This document shows, piece after piece, positions 54,638 to 63,083 of a stretch of 64,000 nucleotides of DNA. A model generated the notes under the pieces. It was not told where the DNA came from, searched no databases, and saw nothing but the letters and a program-made list of their open reading frames with translations. The position numbers were made by a program, and so were the translations under genes. How positions within the stretch are numbered: position 1 is the stretch's first letter; every line of letters starts with the position of its first letter. Source of the stretch: Cupriavidus pauculus (GTDB lineage Bacteria > Pseudomonadota > Gammaproteobacteria > Burkholderiales > Burkholderiaceae); assembly GCF_022179805.1 (NCBI RefSeq), contig NZ_BPUO01000002.1:434001-498000 (forward strand). Reading direction: 5' to 3'.

Positions 54638-55411
54638 TCATCCGCGATGCGCCCAGCTGGTCATGCGCTTTTCCAGCACGGCGAACAGCTCGTACATGCC
54701 CATGGCCATCATTGCGATCACGACCAGCCCGGCAAACGCCAGCGGCATCTTCATCGCCGAGCCGGCCGACACCAGCAAGTAGCCGATGCCTTCGTTGGCG
54801 GCGTTCATCTCCGACACCGTGGTGCCCACGAAAGCCAGCGTGATTGCCACCTTCAACGAAGCGAAGAAGAACGGCATCGCGCGCGGCAATCCCACCTTGA
54901 GCAGCACGTCGCGGCGTTTGGCGCCCAGCACGCGTAGTACATCCTCCAGTTCCGGTTCCAGCGTGGCCAGCCCGGTGGCGATGTTGACCATGATCGGGAA
55001 GAACGAGATCAGGAACGCGGTCAGGATGGCCGGGCCAGCGCCCAGCCCGAACCACACCACCAGGATGGGCACGAACGCGGCCTTGGGCAGCGCGTTGAAC
55101 GCCGTCATCAGCGGATAGGTAGCCGCATAGGCCAGCCGCGACGATCCCATCAGCATGCCCAGCACCACGCCGACCACGATGGCCAGGCCGAAGCCGACCA
55201 TGGTGGTCCAGAACGTGCGCCACGCGTGGCCGGCAATCACTCCGCTGTACTCGGCCATCGACGCCACGATCGACGACGGGCTCGGCAGGATGAAGTCCGA
55301 CACGTTGAACACCAGGCATGCGCCCTGCCACAGCAGCAGGCACGCGCCAAGAAGAACCCAGGGGGCAAAGCGCTGCACGCGCCTGGCCTGGAGAGAGGAC
55401 ATCGTCGTCAT
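54638..55411 (-). CDS. ABC transporter permease (SsuC/TauC/NrtB type)
   Basis: A 257-residue inner-membrane permease with about six helices. The EAA coupling loop is EPELEDVLRVLGAKRRDVLL. Other family features are PTALPKAAFVP-like NALPKAAFVPILVVWFGLG and FVGTTVSEMNAANEGIGYLL. The class serves nitrate, sulfonate, taurine, thiamine-precursor and aromatic-acid importers. It starts 2 bases after the ATPase gene on the minus strand. Confidence 0.9.
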   Translation of the reverse strand: MTTMSSLQARRVQRFAPWVLLGACLLLWQGACLVFNVSDFILPSPSSIVASMAEYSGVIAGHAWRTFWTTMVGFGLAIVVGVVLGMLMGSSRLAYAATYPLMTAFNALPKAAFVPILVVWFGLGAGPAILTAFLISFFPIMVNIATGLATLEPELEDVLRVLGAKRRDVLLKVGLPRAMPFFFASLKVAITLAFVGTTVSEMNAANEGIGYLLVSAGSAMKMPLAFAGLVVIAMMAMGMYELFAVLEKRMTSWAHRG

Positions 55412-55413
55412 GG

Positions 55414-56277
55414 TCAGTGCTGCCCGTTGTGGCTTTTCTTGTGGCCGATCATCTCGCGCAGCGCGTGCACGCGCTCGGCGAACGGTTCGGTGTAGGTGAC
55501 ATCCAGCGGGCGCGGGCGCGGCAGGTCGATCTCGCTGCGCAGCAGGATGCGGCCCGGCCGGGCGCTCATCACGTAGACGGTGTCAGCCAGGAACACCGCC
55601 TCGCGCAGGTCGTGCGTGACCAGGATCACGTTGAAGCGCTGGGCCTGCCAGAGATCGCGCAGCACGCACCAGAGCTCTTCGCGCGTGAACGCGTCGAGCG
55701 CGCCAAACGGTTCGTCCAGCAGCAGCATGCGCGGCTCGTGGATCAGCGCGCGGCAGATCGACGCACGCTGCTGCATGCCGCCGGACAGTTGCCACGGATA
55801 CTTGTCCTCGTAGCCCGACAGGCCAACGGTGTTCAGCAGCGCACGCGCGCGTTCCACGTACTCGCTGCGCTTCTTGCGCATGGTCGACCGGTACGGCTCG
55901 ACGATCTCCAGCGGCAGCATCACGTTGTCGAGCGTGGTGCGCCACGGCAGCAGCGTCGGGGCCTGGAACGCCATGCCCACCTGCTTCAGCGGACCGGTGA
56001 CCTTGGCCCCGTTGATGCTGACCACGCCGCGCGTGGCCGGACGCAGGCCCGTGGCCAGTTTCATGAACGTGGACTTGCCACATCCCGACGGCCCCACGAT
56101 GGCGATGAACTCGCCCTCGGCCGCCTGCAGCGAAATATCCTCCACGGCGAATTCGCCGCGGCGCGCCAGGTCATCGTCGTAGGCCAGCCAGACGCGATTG
56201 AAATCGACGAATGGCCGCGGCTCGGCCACCGTCGACGCGCCGCCCGAGGCGGGCATCAGTGCTTCGCGGGCCATCAT
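55414..56277 (-). CDS. ABC transporter ATP-binding protein (SsuB/TauB/NrtD type)
   Basis: A 287-residue ATPase. Walker A is GPSGCGKSTF, signature LSGGMQQR, Walker B MLLLDEPFGALD, and H-loop LVTHDLREAVFLAD. The N terminus (about 1-25) is an Ala/Pro-rich extension. The start ATG overlaps the stop of the upstream binding-protein gene (ATGA), so the three genes form one operon. The class is clear; the substrate is not. Confidence 0.92.
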   Translation of the reverse strand: MMAREALMPASGGASTVAEPRPFVDFNRVWLAYDDDLARRGEFAVEDISLQAAEGEFIAIVGPSGCGKSTFMKLATGLRPATRGVVSINGAKVTGPLKQVGMAFQAPTLLPWRTTLDNVMLPLEIVEPYRSTMRKKRSEYVERARALLNTVGLSGYEDKYPWQLSGGMQQRASICRALIHEPRMLLLDEPFGALDAFTREELWCVLRDLWQAQRFNVILVTHDLREAVFLADTVYVMSARPGRILLRSEIDLPRPRPLDVTYTEPFAERVHALREMIGHKKSHNGQH

Positions 56278-57332
56278 CGCAGCACGTCCAGGTCGGCGGC
56301 CGACGGCAGGTACGCGTCCGTCCAGAGCGCGTCGGGGTTGATTCGGCCCTTGGTGCCAAACGCGTCGGCCACTTGCGATGCCATCAGCGACAGGCGCGGC
56401 TTGCTGACGCGGCCGAATCCTTCGGCCTTGGCGTCCGGCGATTTCACCACGCTGTCCAGCGCGATCTTCAGGCGGCGCACTTCGAGCTTCTCGTCGATGA
56501 TGCCGTCGCGCGCCTTCACGGCCTTGATGCCTTCTTCCGGATGCGCAATCACATCCTTCGCCGACTTCGAGAACGCGCGCAGGAACGCCTTCACCGCGTC
56601 GGGATTGCTCTTCAGGAATTGCTCCGAGGCGATGATCGCGTTGCCGTACAGCTTCACGCCGAACTGCGGATACGGCAGCACGACGATGTCCTCGTCCTTC
56701 ACGCCGCGCGCATTGAGGTTCAGGATCGACGTGAACGAGAAGCCGGTGATCGCATCCAGGTCACCGCGCGTGAGCATGGTCTCGCGCAGCGTCGGGTCCA
56801 TGGCCTGCCAGTTGAACGCCGCTGCCTGCAGCCCGTTGGCCTTGGCGAAGATCGGGAACGCACGGCGGCCCGCGTCGAATACCGGGGCACCCAGCTTCTT
56901 GCCGGCCAGGTCCTTGGGCGACTTGATGCCCGACTTCTTCAGCGCCAGCACGGCGGCCGGCGTGTTGTTGTAGACCATCATCACGGCCACGGGCTTGTTC
57001 TTGGCGTCGGGGTTGTTGCCGTAGAACTCCATCACCGACGCCAGGTCGGCAAAGCCCATGTCATAGGTGCCCGATGCCACGCGGTTGACGACGTTGCCCG
57101 ATCCGTTGCCGGCGTCGATCGACACGTCGAGCTTCTCGGCCTTGTAGTAGCCCTTCTGCTCGCCGAGCAGGAACAGCGCGGACGGACCCTCGAAGCGCCA
57201 GTCGAGCTGGAAGCGGATCTTCGTGGCAGTCTGCGCCTGCACGGTGCCTGCGCAGAGTGTCGACAGCACCATCGTGGTGCCCAATGCAGTGCACAGCTTC
57301 AGCAGATGACGGCGCAGGGGGGATTGCGGCAT
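56274..57332 (-). CDS. ABC transporter substrate-binding protein (NMT1/THI5-like)
   Basis: A 352-residue periplasmic binding protein. The Sec signal (MPQSPLRRHLLKLCTALGTT, cleavage VQA-Q) is followed by IRFQLDWRFEGPSALFLLGE and YDMGFADLASVMEFYG. FQLDW and GY-KAEKLDVSID resemble the NMT1/THI5 group that binds pyrimidine, sulfonate or aromatic ligands. No TPP riboswitch is seen upstream. The ATG at 57332 is chosen over a start 15 codons earlier because it opens directly on the signal peptide. First gene of the operon. Confidence 0.88.
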   Translation of the reverse strand: MPQSPLRRHLLKLCTALGTTMVLSTLCAGTVQAQTATKIRFQLDWRFEGPSALFLLGEQKGYYKAEKLDVSIDAGNGSGNVVNRVASGTYDMGFADLASVMEFYGNNPDAKNKPVAVMMVYNNTPAAVLALKKSGIKSPKDLAGKKLGAPVFDAGRRAFPIFAKANGLQAAAFNWQAMDPTLRETMLTRGDLDAITGFSFTSILNLNARGVKDEDIVVLPYPQFGVKLYGNAIIASEQFLKSNPDAVKAFLRAFSKSAKDVIAHPEEGIKAVKARDGIIDEKLEVRRLKIALDSVVKSPDAKAEGFGRVSKPRLSLMASQVADAFGTKGRINPDALWTDAYLPSAADLDVLR

Positions 57333-57504
57333 GAACCTTCTCCAGTAGTTGATCTCTCTGGAGAGGACTTTTCGCAAGGGACGTGCCAGCTTTTCATGGG
57401 GCTGTCATGCACCAGCGTCGCGCGTGCGCGCGGTGCATTGACGAACCATGATTGTGCGCGGCCTGCTGTCGGCTGACGTTGCCGACAGTGATTGTCGACA
57501 ATCG

Positions 57505-59397
57505 TCAGGCGTCTTGCGTGGCGTCGCCTACTTCGATATCACGCGCGTCGGCATCGGGGGTGCCCTGCGCGGCGTTGCGCGCCTGGATCTGCCACATCTC
57601 GGCGTAGCGGCCATTGGCGCGCATCAGGTCGGCATGGGTGCCGCGCTCGACGATGCGGCCATGGTCCATCACCAGGATCTGGTCGGCGTGTACCACCGTC
57701 GAAAGCCGGTGCGCGATCAGCAGCGTGGTGCGGTTCTGCGCCAGGCGCATCAGCTCGGCCTGGATGGCCTGCTCGGTGCGCGAGTCCAGCGCCGACGTGG
57801 CTTCGTCGAACACCAGGATCGGCGGATTCTTGAGCAGCGTGCGGGCGATGGCCACGCGCTGCTTCTCGCCGCCCGACAGCTTGAGCCCCCGCTCGCCCAC
57901 CGGCGTGTCGTAGCCCTGCGGCAGCTCGCGGATGAAATGGTCGATCTGCGCGGCCCGCGCGGCGGCGATGACCTCGTCGTGCGTGGCCTCGGGCCTGCCG
58001 TAGGCAATGTTGTAGTAGATGCTGTCGTTGAACAGCACCGTATCCTGCGGCACGATGCCGATCGATGCGCGCAGCGTGGACTGGCGCACGGCGCGGATGT
58101 CCTGACCATCCACCTCGATGCCGCCTTGCGACACATCGTAGAAACGGAACAGCAGCCGCGCCAGCGTGGACTTGCCCGAGCCGCTATGGCCCACCACTGC
58201 CGTGGTGGTGCCGGCCGCGATCGTGAAATCCACATCGTTCAGGATCACGCGGTTCGATTCGTACCCGAAGCCGACATGCCGGAAGCGCACCTCGGCACCG
58301 TTCACGCGCAGCGGCGGCGCGTCGGGGGCATCGGCCACTTCCTGGTTGGTACCCAGCAGCACGAACATGCGGTCCATGTCGGTGGTGGACTGCTTGATCT
58401 CGCGGTAGATCACGCCCAGGAAGTTGAGCGGGATATAGAGCTGGATCATCAGCGTGTTCACCAGCACCAGGTCGCCCAGCGTCAGCTTGCCCGCCGCCAC
58501 GCCCACCGTGGCGCGCCACAGGATCAGGATCAGGCCCGTTGCGATGATGGCCTGCTGGCCGAAGTTCAGAAACGACAGCGAGTTCTGCGACTTGATGGCG
58601 GCGGTGCGATAGGTGCGCAGGTTCTCGTCGTAGCGGCGTGCTTCGTATTCCTCGTTACCGAAGTACTTCACGGTCTCGAAGTTCAGCAGCGAATCGATCG
58701 CCTTCTGGTTGGCCCGCGAATCCAGCTCGTTCATCTTGCGCCGGAAGTGCGTACGCCATTCGGTCACGACTATCGTGAACACGATATAGCCCACCAGCGC
58801 GCACAGCGTGATGGCCGCGAACAAGATGTCGTAATGCAGGAAGAAGAAGCCGATGACCAGCGCCATCTCCACCAGCGTAGGGAGGATGCTGTACAGCGAG
58901 TACGAGATCAGCGACTGGATGCCGCGCGTGCCGCGCTCGATGTCGCGGCTCATGCCACCGGTCTGCCGCTCCAGGTGAAACCGCAGCGACAGTGCATGCA
59001 AGTGGCGGAACACCTGCAGCGCGATCTCCCGCACGGCGCTTTGCGTCACCTTGGAAAAGAGGATCTCGCGCAACTCCGTGAACAGCGACCCCGATAGCCG
59101 CAGCAGGCCATAGGCGACGATCAGGCCCACCGGCACCACCAGCAGCGCCGTGGCGTCGCCGGCCTTGAGGTCCATGCTGTCGACGAGCTTCTTCATCAGC
59201 ACCGGCACGCCCAGGTTGGCCACCTTGGCCGCCACCAGGCAGGTCAGCGCCAGCAGTACGCGCCACTTGTAGTGCCAGACATAAGGCAGCAGGTTGCGAA
59301 CGGTCTGCCAGTCACTACGCGGCGCACCAGCGCCTTTGAACAGGGAGTTGGCCGGCTCGGTGGGGGCGGGCTCGGCGGTCGTGGAATAGCGGCGCAT
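57505..59397 (-). CDS. Atm1-type ABC exporter (fused membrane and ATPase domains)
   Basis: A 630-residue half-transporter. The membrane domain (about 40-330) includes LTCLVAAKVANLGVPVLMKK and HLERQTGGMSRDIERGTRGI, the latter a signature of the Atm1/HMT1 class. The ATPase domain has Walker A VGHSGSGKST, signature LSGGEKQR and Walker B LVFDEATSALD. Bacterial Atm1 proteins export glutathione or glutathione-metal conjugates and are tied to heavy-metal tolerance and Fe-S homeostasis. It would act as a homodimer. Divergent from the thioesterase gene. Confidence 0.92.
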   Translation of the reverse strand: MRRYSTTAEPAPTEPANSLFKGAGAPRSDWQTVRNLLPYVWHYKWRVLLALTCLVAAKVANLGVPVLMKKLVDSMDLKAGDATALLVVPVGLIVAYGLLRLSGSLFTELREILFSKVTQSAVREIALQVFRHLHALSLRFHLERQTGGMSRDIERGTRGIQSLISYSLYSILPTLVEMALVIGFFFLHYDILFAAITLCALVGYIVFTIVVTEWRTHFRRKMNELDSRANQKAIDSLLNFETVKYFGNEEYEARRYDENLRTYRTAAIKSQNSLSFLNFGQQAIIATGLILILWRATVGVAAGKLTLGDLVLVNTLMIQLYIPLNFLGVIYREIKQSTTDMDRMFVLLGTNQEVADAPDAPPLRVNGAEVRFRHVGFGYESNRVILNDVDFTIAAGTTTAVVGHSGSGKSTLARLLFRFYDVSQGGIEVDGQDIRAVRQSTLRASIGIVPQDTVLFNDSIYYNIAYGRPEATHDEVIAAARAAQIDHFIRELPQGYDTPVGERGLKLSGGEKQRVAIARTLLKNPPILVFDEATSALDSRTEQAIQAELMRLAQNRTTLLIAHRLSTVVHADQILVMDHGRIVERGTHADLMRANGRYAEMWQIQARNAAQGTPDADARDIEVGDATQDA

Positions 59398-59401
59398 ACG
59401 T

Positions 59402-59407
59402 TAGAAT
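59402..59407 (+). promoter_or_regulatory. Predicted -10 element of the thioesterase gene (TAGAAT)
   Basis: TAGAAT in CGTTAGAATTCG, 34 bases before an in-frame ATG at 59442 and 103 before the preferred start at 59511. Confidence 0.35.
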
Positions 59408-59510
59408 TCGTGCCAATGCCGCGATTGTCGCAGAGATCGCCATGTCCGGCAGGCCACTGCCTTATAGCCTCATGAACTCCCCGTATTTCCCGCTCTCATC
59501 GATCGCCGAC

Positions 59511-59915
59511 ATGTCCACTTCCGCCCCCGCTTCCGAATTGCCCGCCGGCAAGAACCCCGCCCTGCGCGTGGTGCCGATGCCCGCCGACGCCAACGTGCAC
59601 GGCGACGTGTTTGGCGGCTGGATCATGGCCCAGGTCGACATCGCGGGCTCGATCCCCGCGGTCGAGCGCGCCCAGGGCCGGGTGGCCACGGTGGCGGTGA
59701 ATTCGTTCCTGTTCAAGCACCCGGTGTTTGTTGGCGATCTGGTCAGCTTCTACGCCGACATCGTCAAGACGGGCCGCACCTCGATCACGGTATCGGTCGA
59801 GGTCTACGCGCAGCGCATGCGCCACAGCCACGAAATCGTCAAGGTGACGGAAGCCACGCTGACTTATGTGGCCACGGATGAAAGCCGGCAACCGAGGGTG
59901 TTGCCGACGGCTTGA
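59511..59915 (+). CDS. Acyl-CoA thioesterase (YciA family)
   Basis: A 134-residue hot-dog-fold thioesterase. ALRVVPMPADANVHGDVFGG with the catalytic Asp/Gly-Gly region, VAVNSFLFKHPVFVGDLVSF and ATLTYVATDESRQPR are YciA-like. It hydrolyses acyl-CoAs in the cytoplasm. The frame is open to ATGs at 59442 and 59472; ATG 59511 (MSTSAPASELPAGKNP) gives the family's usual length, but the upstream promoter would also suit 59442. Divergent from the Atm1-type exporter. Confidence 0.88.
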   Translation: MSTSAPASELPAGKNPALRVVPMPADANVHGDVFGGWIMAQVDIAGSIPAVERAQGRVATVAVNSFLFKHPVFVGDLVSFYADIVKTGRTSITVSVEVYAQRMRHSHEIVKVTEATLTYVATDESRQPRVLPTA

Positions 59916-59924
59916 GTATTTGTT

Positions 59925-59956
59925 CCCCTCTCCCGCGATGCGGGAGAGGGGAGCAA
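59925..59956 (+). repeat. Dispersed palindrome, canonical copy
   Basis: Arms CCCCTCTCCCGC (59925-59936) and GCGGGAGAGGGG (59940-59951) around GAT, then AGCAA, 9 bases after the thioesterase stop. It lies in a tail-to-tail gap. Confidence 0.9.
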
Positions 59957-59977
59957 ACCGATAGGGGATTTAAAGCT

Positions 59978-60754
59978 TCAGTTGAACTTCGAGAAATCCG
60001 GCTTGCGCTTCTCGAAGAACGCCGTGAATGCTTCCTTGGCTTCCGGCGCCACCAGCATGCGGCGGAACACTTCGCCCTCCTCGGCCATCTTCTTTGCCAC
60101 GGCCCCGGTGTCGTCACCCTTCATCAGCCGCTTGGTTTCACGCAGCGACGATGCGGGCAGCGCGGCCAGCTTGGCTGCCTGCTGGCGCACGTGGTCGGCC
60201 AGCTCCGCCACCGGCAGCACTTTGGTCACCAGACCCATCGCAAACGCCTCCTGCGCGCTGAATGCTTCGCCCAGCAACAGCTTCTCGGCGGCACGCTGGT
60301 AGCCCACCAGACGCGGCAGCAGCATGCTCGATGCGGCTTCCGGGCACAGGCCCAGTTGCGCGAAAGGCAGCGACAGCTTGGCCGTCTCCGACGCATAGAC
60401 CAGGTCGCAATGCAGCAGCAGCGTGGTGCCGATGCCCACGGCCGCGCCGCTGACCGATGCCACAACGGGCTTGGTGGCATGGCTGATCGCGTGCAGGAAC
60501 TGGAACACGGGCGGCTGCGCGCCGTCTGCGCCATGCGTCGGCGGACGCTTCATGAAATCCTCCAGGTCGTTGCCGGCCGTGAAGATTTCGGGCTTGCCTT
60601 CGATCACGATCACGCGCACGGCGGTATCGGTCTCGGCGGCGGTCAACGCATCGGCCATGGTCTGGTACATGGCGGCGGTAATGGCGTTCTTCTTGTCGAT
60701 GCGATCGAAACCAATGGTCAGGACGCCCTGGTCGATGCGGGTGGCAATGCTCAT
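59978..60754 (-). CDS. Enoyl-CoA hydratase/isomerase family protein
   Basis: A 258-residue crotonase-fold protein. FDRIDKKNAITAAMYQTMAD opens the fold, EIFTAGNDLEDFM forms the oxyanion-hole region, and SVSGAAVGIGTTLLLHCDLV and FAQLGLCPEAASSMLLPRLV follow. One catalytic acid is seen in PEAASS; the other typical hydratase Glu is not obvious, so isomerase activity is possible. It begins MSIATRIDQGVLTIGFDR. It is the last gene of the minus-strand fad group and is separated from degV by 35 bases. Confidence 0.88.
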   Translation of the reverse strand: MSIATRIDQGVLTIGFDRIDKKNAITAAMYQTMADALTAAETDTAVRVIVIEGKPEIFTAGNDLEDFMKRPPTHGADGAQPPVFQFLHAISHATKPVVASVSGAAVGIGTTLLLHCDLVYASETAKLSLPFAQLGLCPEAASSMLLPRLVGYQRAAEKLLLGEAFSAQEAFAMGLVTKVLPVAELADHVRQQAAKLAALPASSLRETKRLMKGDDTGAVAKKMAEEGEVFRRMLVAPEAKEAFTAFFEKRKPDFSKFN

Positions 60755-60789
60755 GTCTTCCTCGTCTCGGTCGTAGTGCTAAGCGCCGC

Positions 60790-61746
60790 TCACACAAACG
60801 GTGGCGGCATGTCTGAAAGATAACTGAGCCCGAACGCGCCCGCACCCACATTGAGCGCGACGGTCAGGCTCATCGGCGCGAGCATCAGCTCCACGCCATG
60901 CCTGTCGGCGGTCTCGGCCAGCGACTTCCATGCCGGCCACGACTGCACCTCGTCAAGATCACCGGCGTAGGCAGCGGCCACGGCAGGCGTCAGCAGGCAC
61001 TTGGCACGGATGCATGCTTCCACGTGGCCCAGCAGGCGGCGCACGCCGTCATCGGAGCCACGCGCCTTGGCAATCGCCTCGGTCTCGCCCTGATGCATGT
61101 GGATCACGGGGCGGATGTTGAACGCGCTGCCCAGCATGTAGCGGCCCCACGTGATGCTGTTCTCGCCCTTCAGCTTGGCCCGCGTGTACATGTACAGCAG
61201 TTCCTCGGGAATCAGGAACATATGGGCGGCTTCGCGCAGGCGGTTCTCCACCGCGTCCACCACTTCGGAGGCCTTGGCACCATCGGCCAGCATGCGGGCG
61301 GCTTCGCGCACGATCAGCGCCTGTCCAGGGCCAATCGCGCCGGTGTCGATCACGGTCAGGTCGAACAGCCCGCTGCGCCCCGCGTCCTTGCGCAGCTTGA
61401 AGCTGCGGGCAACGGTGCCCACCACGGCGCCGGTGGCGTTCGAATAGAACTTGCTGCGGCTGCTGGCGATGGTCAGCAGGATGGCGCGGTCGCAACCGGC
61501 CACCACATTCTTCAGCAGATGGTCTTCGAGTTCGCGTTCCAGCAGTGGGATCGATTCGGCGTAGTGATCCTGCTTGCCCACCAGGTATTGCTGGTAGAGG
61601 TCAGGCAGCCCAGCCTCGTCGCGCGTGTCGACCACGAACCGGTCGCCGGCGCGGATGCGGAATGGAATGGTGCGGACGCCCAGTGCGTCCATCATCGAGC
61701 GCGGCATGTCGCATGCCGCGTCGGCCAGAATGGCGGTCTCCTGCAT
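60790..61746 (-). CDS. DegV family fatty-acid-binding protein
   Basis: A 318-residue protein of the DegV/FakB family. AILADAACDMPRSMMDALGV, ILLTIASSRSKFYSNATGA, and LTVIDTGAIGPGQALIVREA are the lipid-binding core motifs. In Firmicutes FakB presents fatty acid to the FakA kinase; proteobacterial members lack an obvious kinase partner and their role is unclear. It lies between an enoyl-CoA hydratase gene and fadA on the same strand, which supports a fatty-acid ligand. Start ATG 61746, preceded by GGAG. Confidence 0.88.
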   Translation of the reverse strand: MQETAILADAACDMPRSMMDALGVRTIPFRIRAGDRFVVDTRDEAGLPDLYQQYLVGKQDHYAESIPLLERELEDHLLKNVVAGCDRAILLTIASSRSKFYSNATGAVVGTVARSFKLRKDAGRSGLFDLTVIDTGAIGPGQALIVREAARMLADGAKASEVVDAVENRLREAAHMFLIPEELLYMYTRAKLKGENSITWGRYMLGSAFNIRPVIHMHQGETEAIAKARGSDDGVRRLLGHVEACIRAKCLLTPAVAAAYAGDLDEVQSWPAWKSLAETADRHGVELMLAPMSLTVALNVGAGAFGLSYLSDMPPPFV

Positions 61747-61863
61747 ATTTTTGTTCTCCTCCGTGTCAGTGCGTCAACGTGTTGGCATCTTCGTGTCCAT
61801 ACATTTCTTCATCTGATCGAAGGGTGGGGACAGCCGCCCGTCACGGCTGTCCCGCCGGCGCGT

Positions 61864-63060
61864 TTAGACGCGCTCGAAGATTCCAGCAGCGCCCATGCCC
61901 GTACCCACGCACATGGTCACCATGCCGTACTTCAGGTTGTGGCGACGCAGCGCGTGCACCACGGTGGCCGAACGGATCGCGCCCGTCGCGCCCAGCGGAT
62001 GGCCCAGCGCAATCGCGCCGCCCATGCGGTTCACACGGGCCGGATCGAGTTCCAGGTCACGCATCACCGCCAGCGACTGCGCGGCAAATGCCTCGTTCAG
62101 CTCGATCCACTCGATCTGATCCTGCGTCAGGCCACCGGCCTTCAGCGCGGCCGGAATCGCGGCCTTAGGGCCAATCCCCATGATCTCCGGCGGCACGCCG
62201 CGCACCGCGAACGATACGAAGCGGGCCAGCGGCACCAGGTTGAACTGCTTGAGGATCTTTTCCGAGACCAGGATCAGCGCACCAGCGCCATCCGACGTCT
62301 GCGAGCTGTTGCCGGCCGTCACGCTGCCCTTGTTGGCGAACACCGGGCGCAGTTTGCCCAGACCTTCCACCGACGTATCGGGACGCGGACCTTCGTCCAG
62401 CGAGATGGTACGCGTCTTCACGGCAACCTGGCCAGTGGCCAGGTCCGGAAACTTCTCGACTACCTCAATCGGGGTAATCTCGGCAGCGAATTCGCCGGCC
62501 TGCTGCGCGGCGATGGCCTTCTGGTGCGACGCCAGCGAAAACGCGTCCTGGTCGTCGCGGCTCACCTGCCACTGCGTGGCCACCTTCTCGGCGGTCAGGC
62601 CCATGCCGTAGGCAATGCCGACGTTCTCGTCGCGTTCGAAGATCGACGGCGACATCGACGGCGAGTTGCCCATCATCGGCACCATGCTCATCGATTCGAC
62701 GCCGGCGGCGATCATCACATCGGATTCGCCCACGCGGATGCGGTCGGCGGCCATGGCCACGGCCGACAGGCCCGATGCGCAGAAGCGGTTCACCGTGATA
62801 CCGCCCACGGTATTCGGCAGGCCGGCCAGCAGCGCGCCGATACGCGCCACGTTCAGGCCTTGCTGGGCTTCGGGAATCGCGCAGCCAACAATGGCGTCTT
62901 CGATCAGCGCCGGGTCCAGGTTCGGCACCTGGGCCACGGCGGCCTTCAGGATCGTGGCCAGCAGGTCATCGGGACGGGTGTTCTTGAACGCGCCCTTCGG
63001 AGCCTTGCCAATCGGCGAACGGGTGGCCGCAACGATGTATGCGTCTTGCAGTTGTTTCAT
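61864..63060 (-). CDS. fadA: Acetyl-CoA C-acyltransferase (3-ketoacyl-CoA thiolase)
   Basis: A 398-residue thiolase. The nucleophilic cysteine is in NRFCASGLSAVAMAADRI. The C-terminal GGAIALGHPLGATGAIR supplies the catalytic His, and MVTMCVGTGMGAAGIFE the second Cys. It would cleave 3-ketoacyl-CoA with CoA in the last beta-oxidation step. The gene starts 23 bases after the end of the fadB-like gene, so the two form the usual fadBA pair. Confidence 0.94.
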   Translation of the reverse strand: MKQLQDAYIVAATRSPIGKAPKGAFKNTRPDDLLATILKAAVAQVPNLDPALIEDAIVGCAIPEAQQGLNVARIGALLAGLPNTVGGITVNRFCASGLSAVAMAADRIRVGESDVMIAAGVESMSMVPMMGNSPSMSPSIFERDENVGIAYGMGLTAEKVATQWQVSRDDQDAFSLASHQKAIAAQQAGEFAAEITPIEVVEKFPDLATGQVAVKTRTISLDEGPRPDTSVEGLGKLRPVFANKGSVTAGNSSQTSDGAGALILVSEKILKQFNLVPLARFVSFAVRGVPPEIMGIGPKAAIPAALKAGGLTQDQIEWIELNEAFAAQSLAVMRDLELDPARVNRMGGAIALGHPLGATGAIRSATVVHALRRHNLKYGMVTMCVGTGMGAAGIFERV

Positions 63061-63083
63061 GATGTCGGTTCCTCGTTGGCGGA

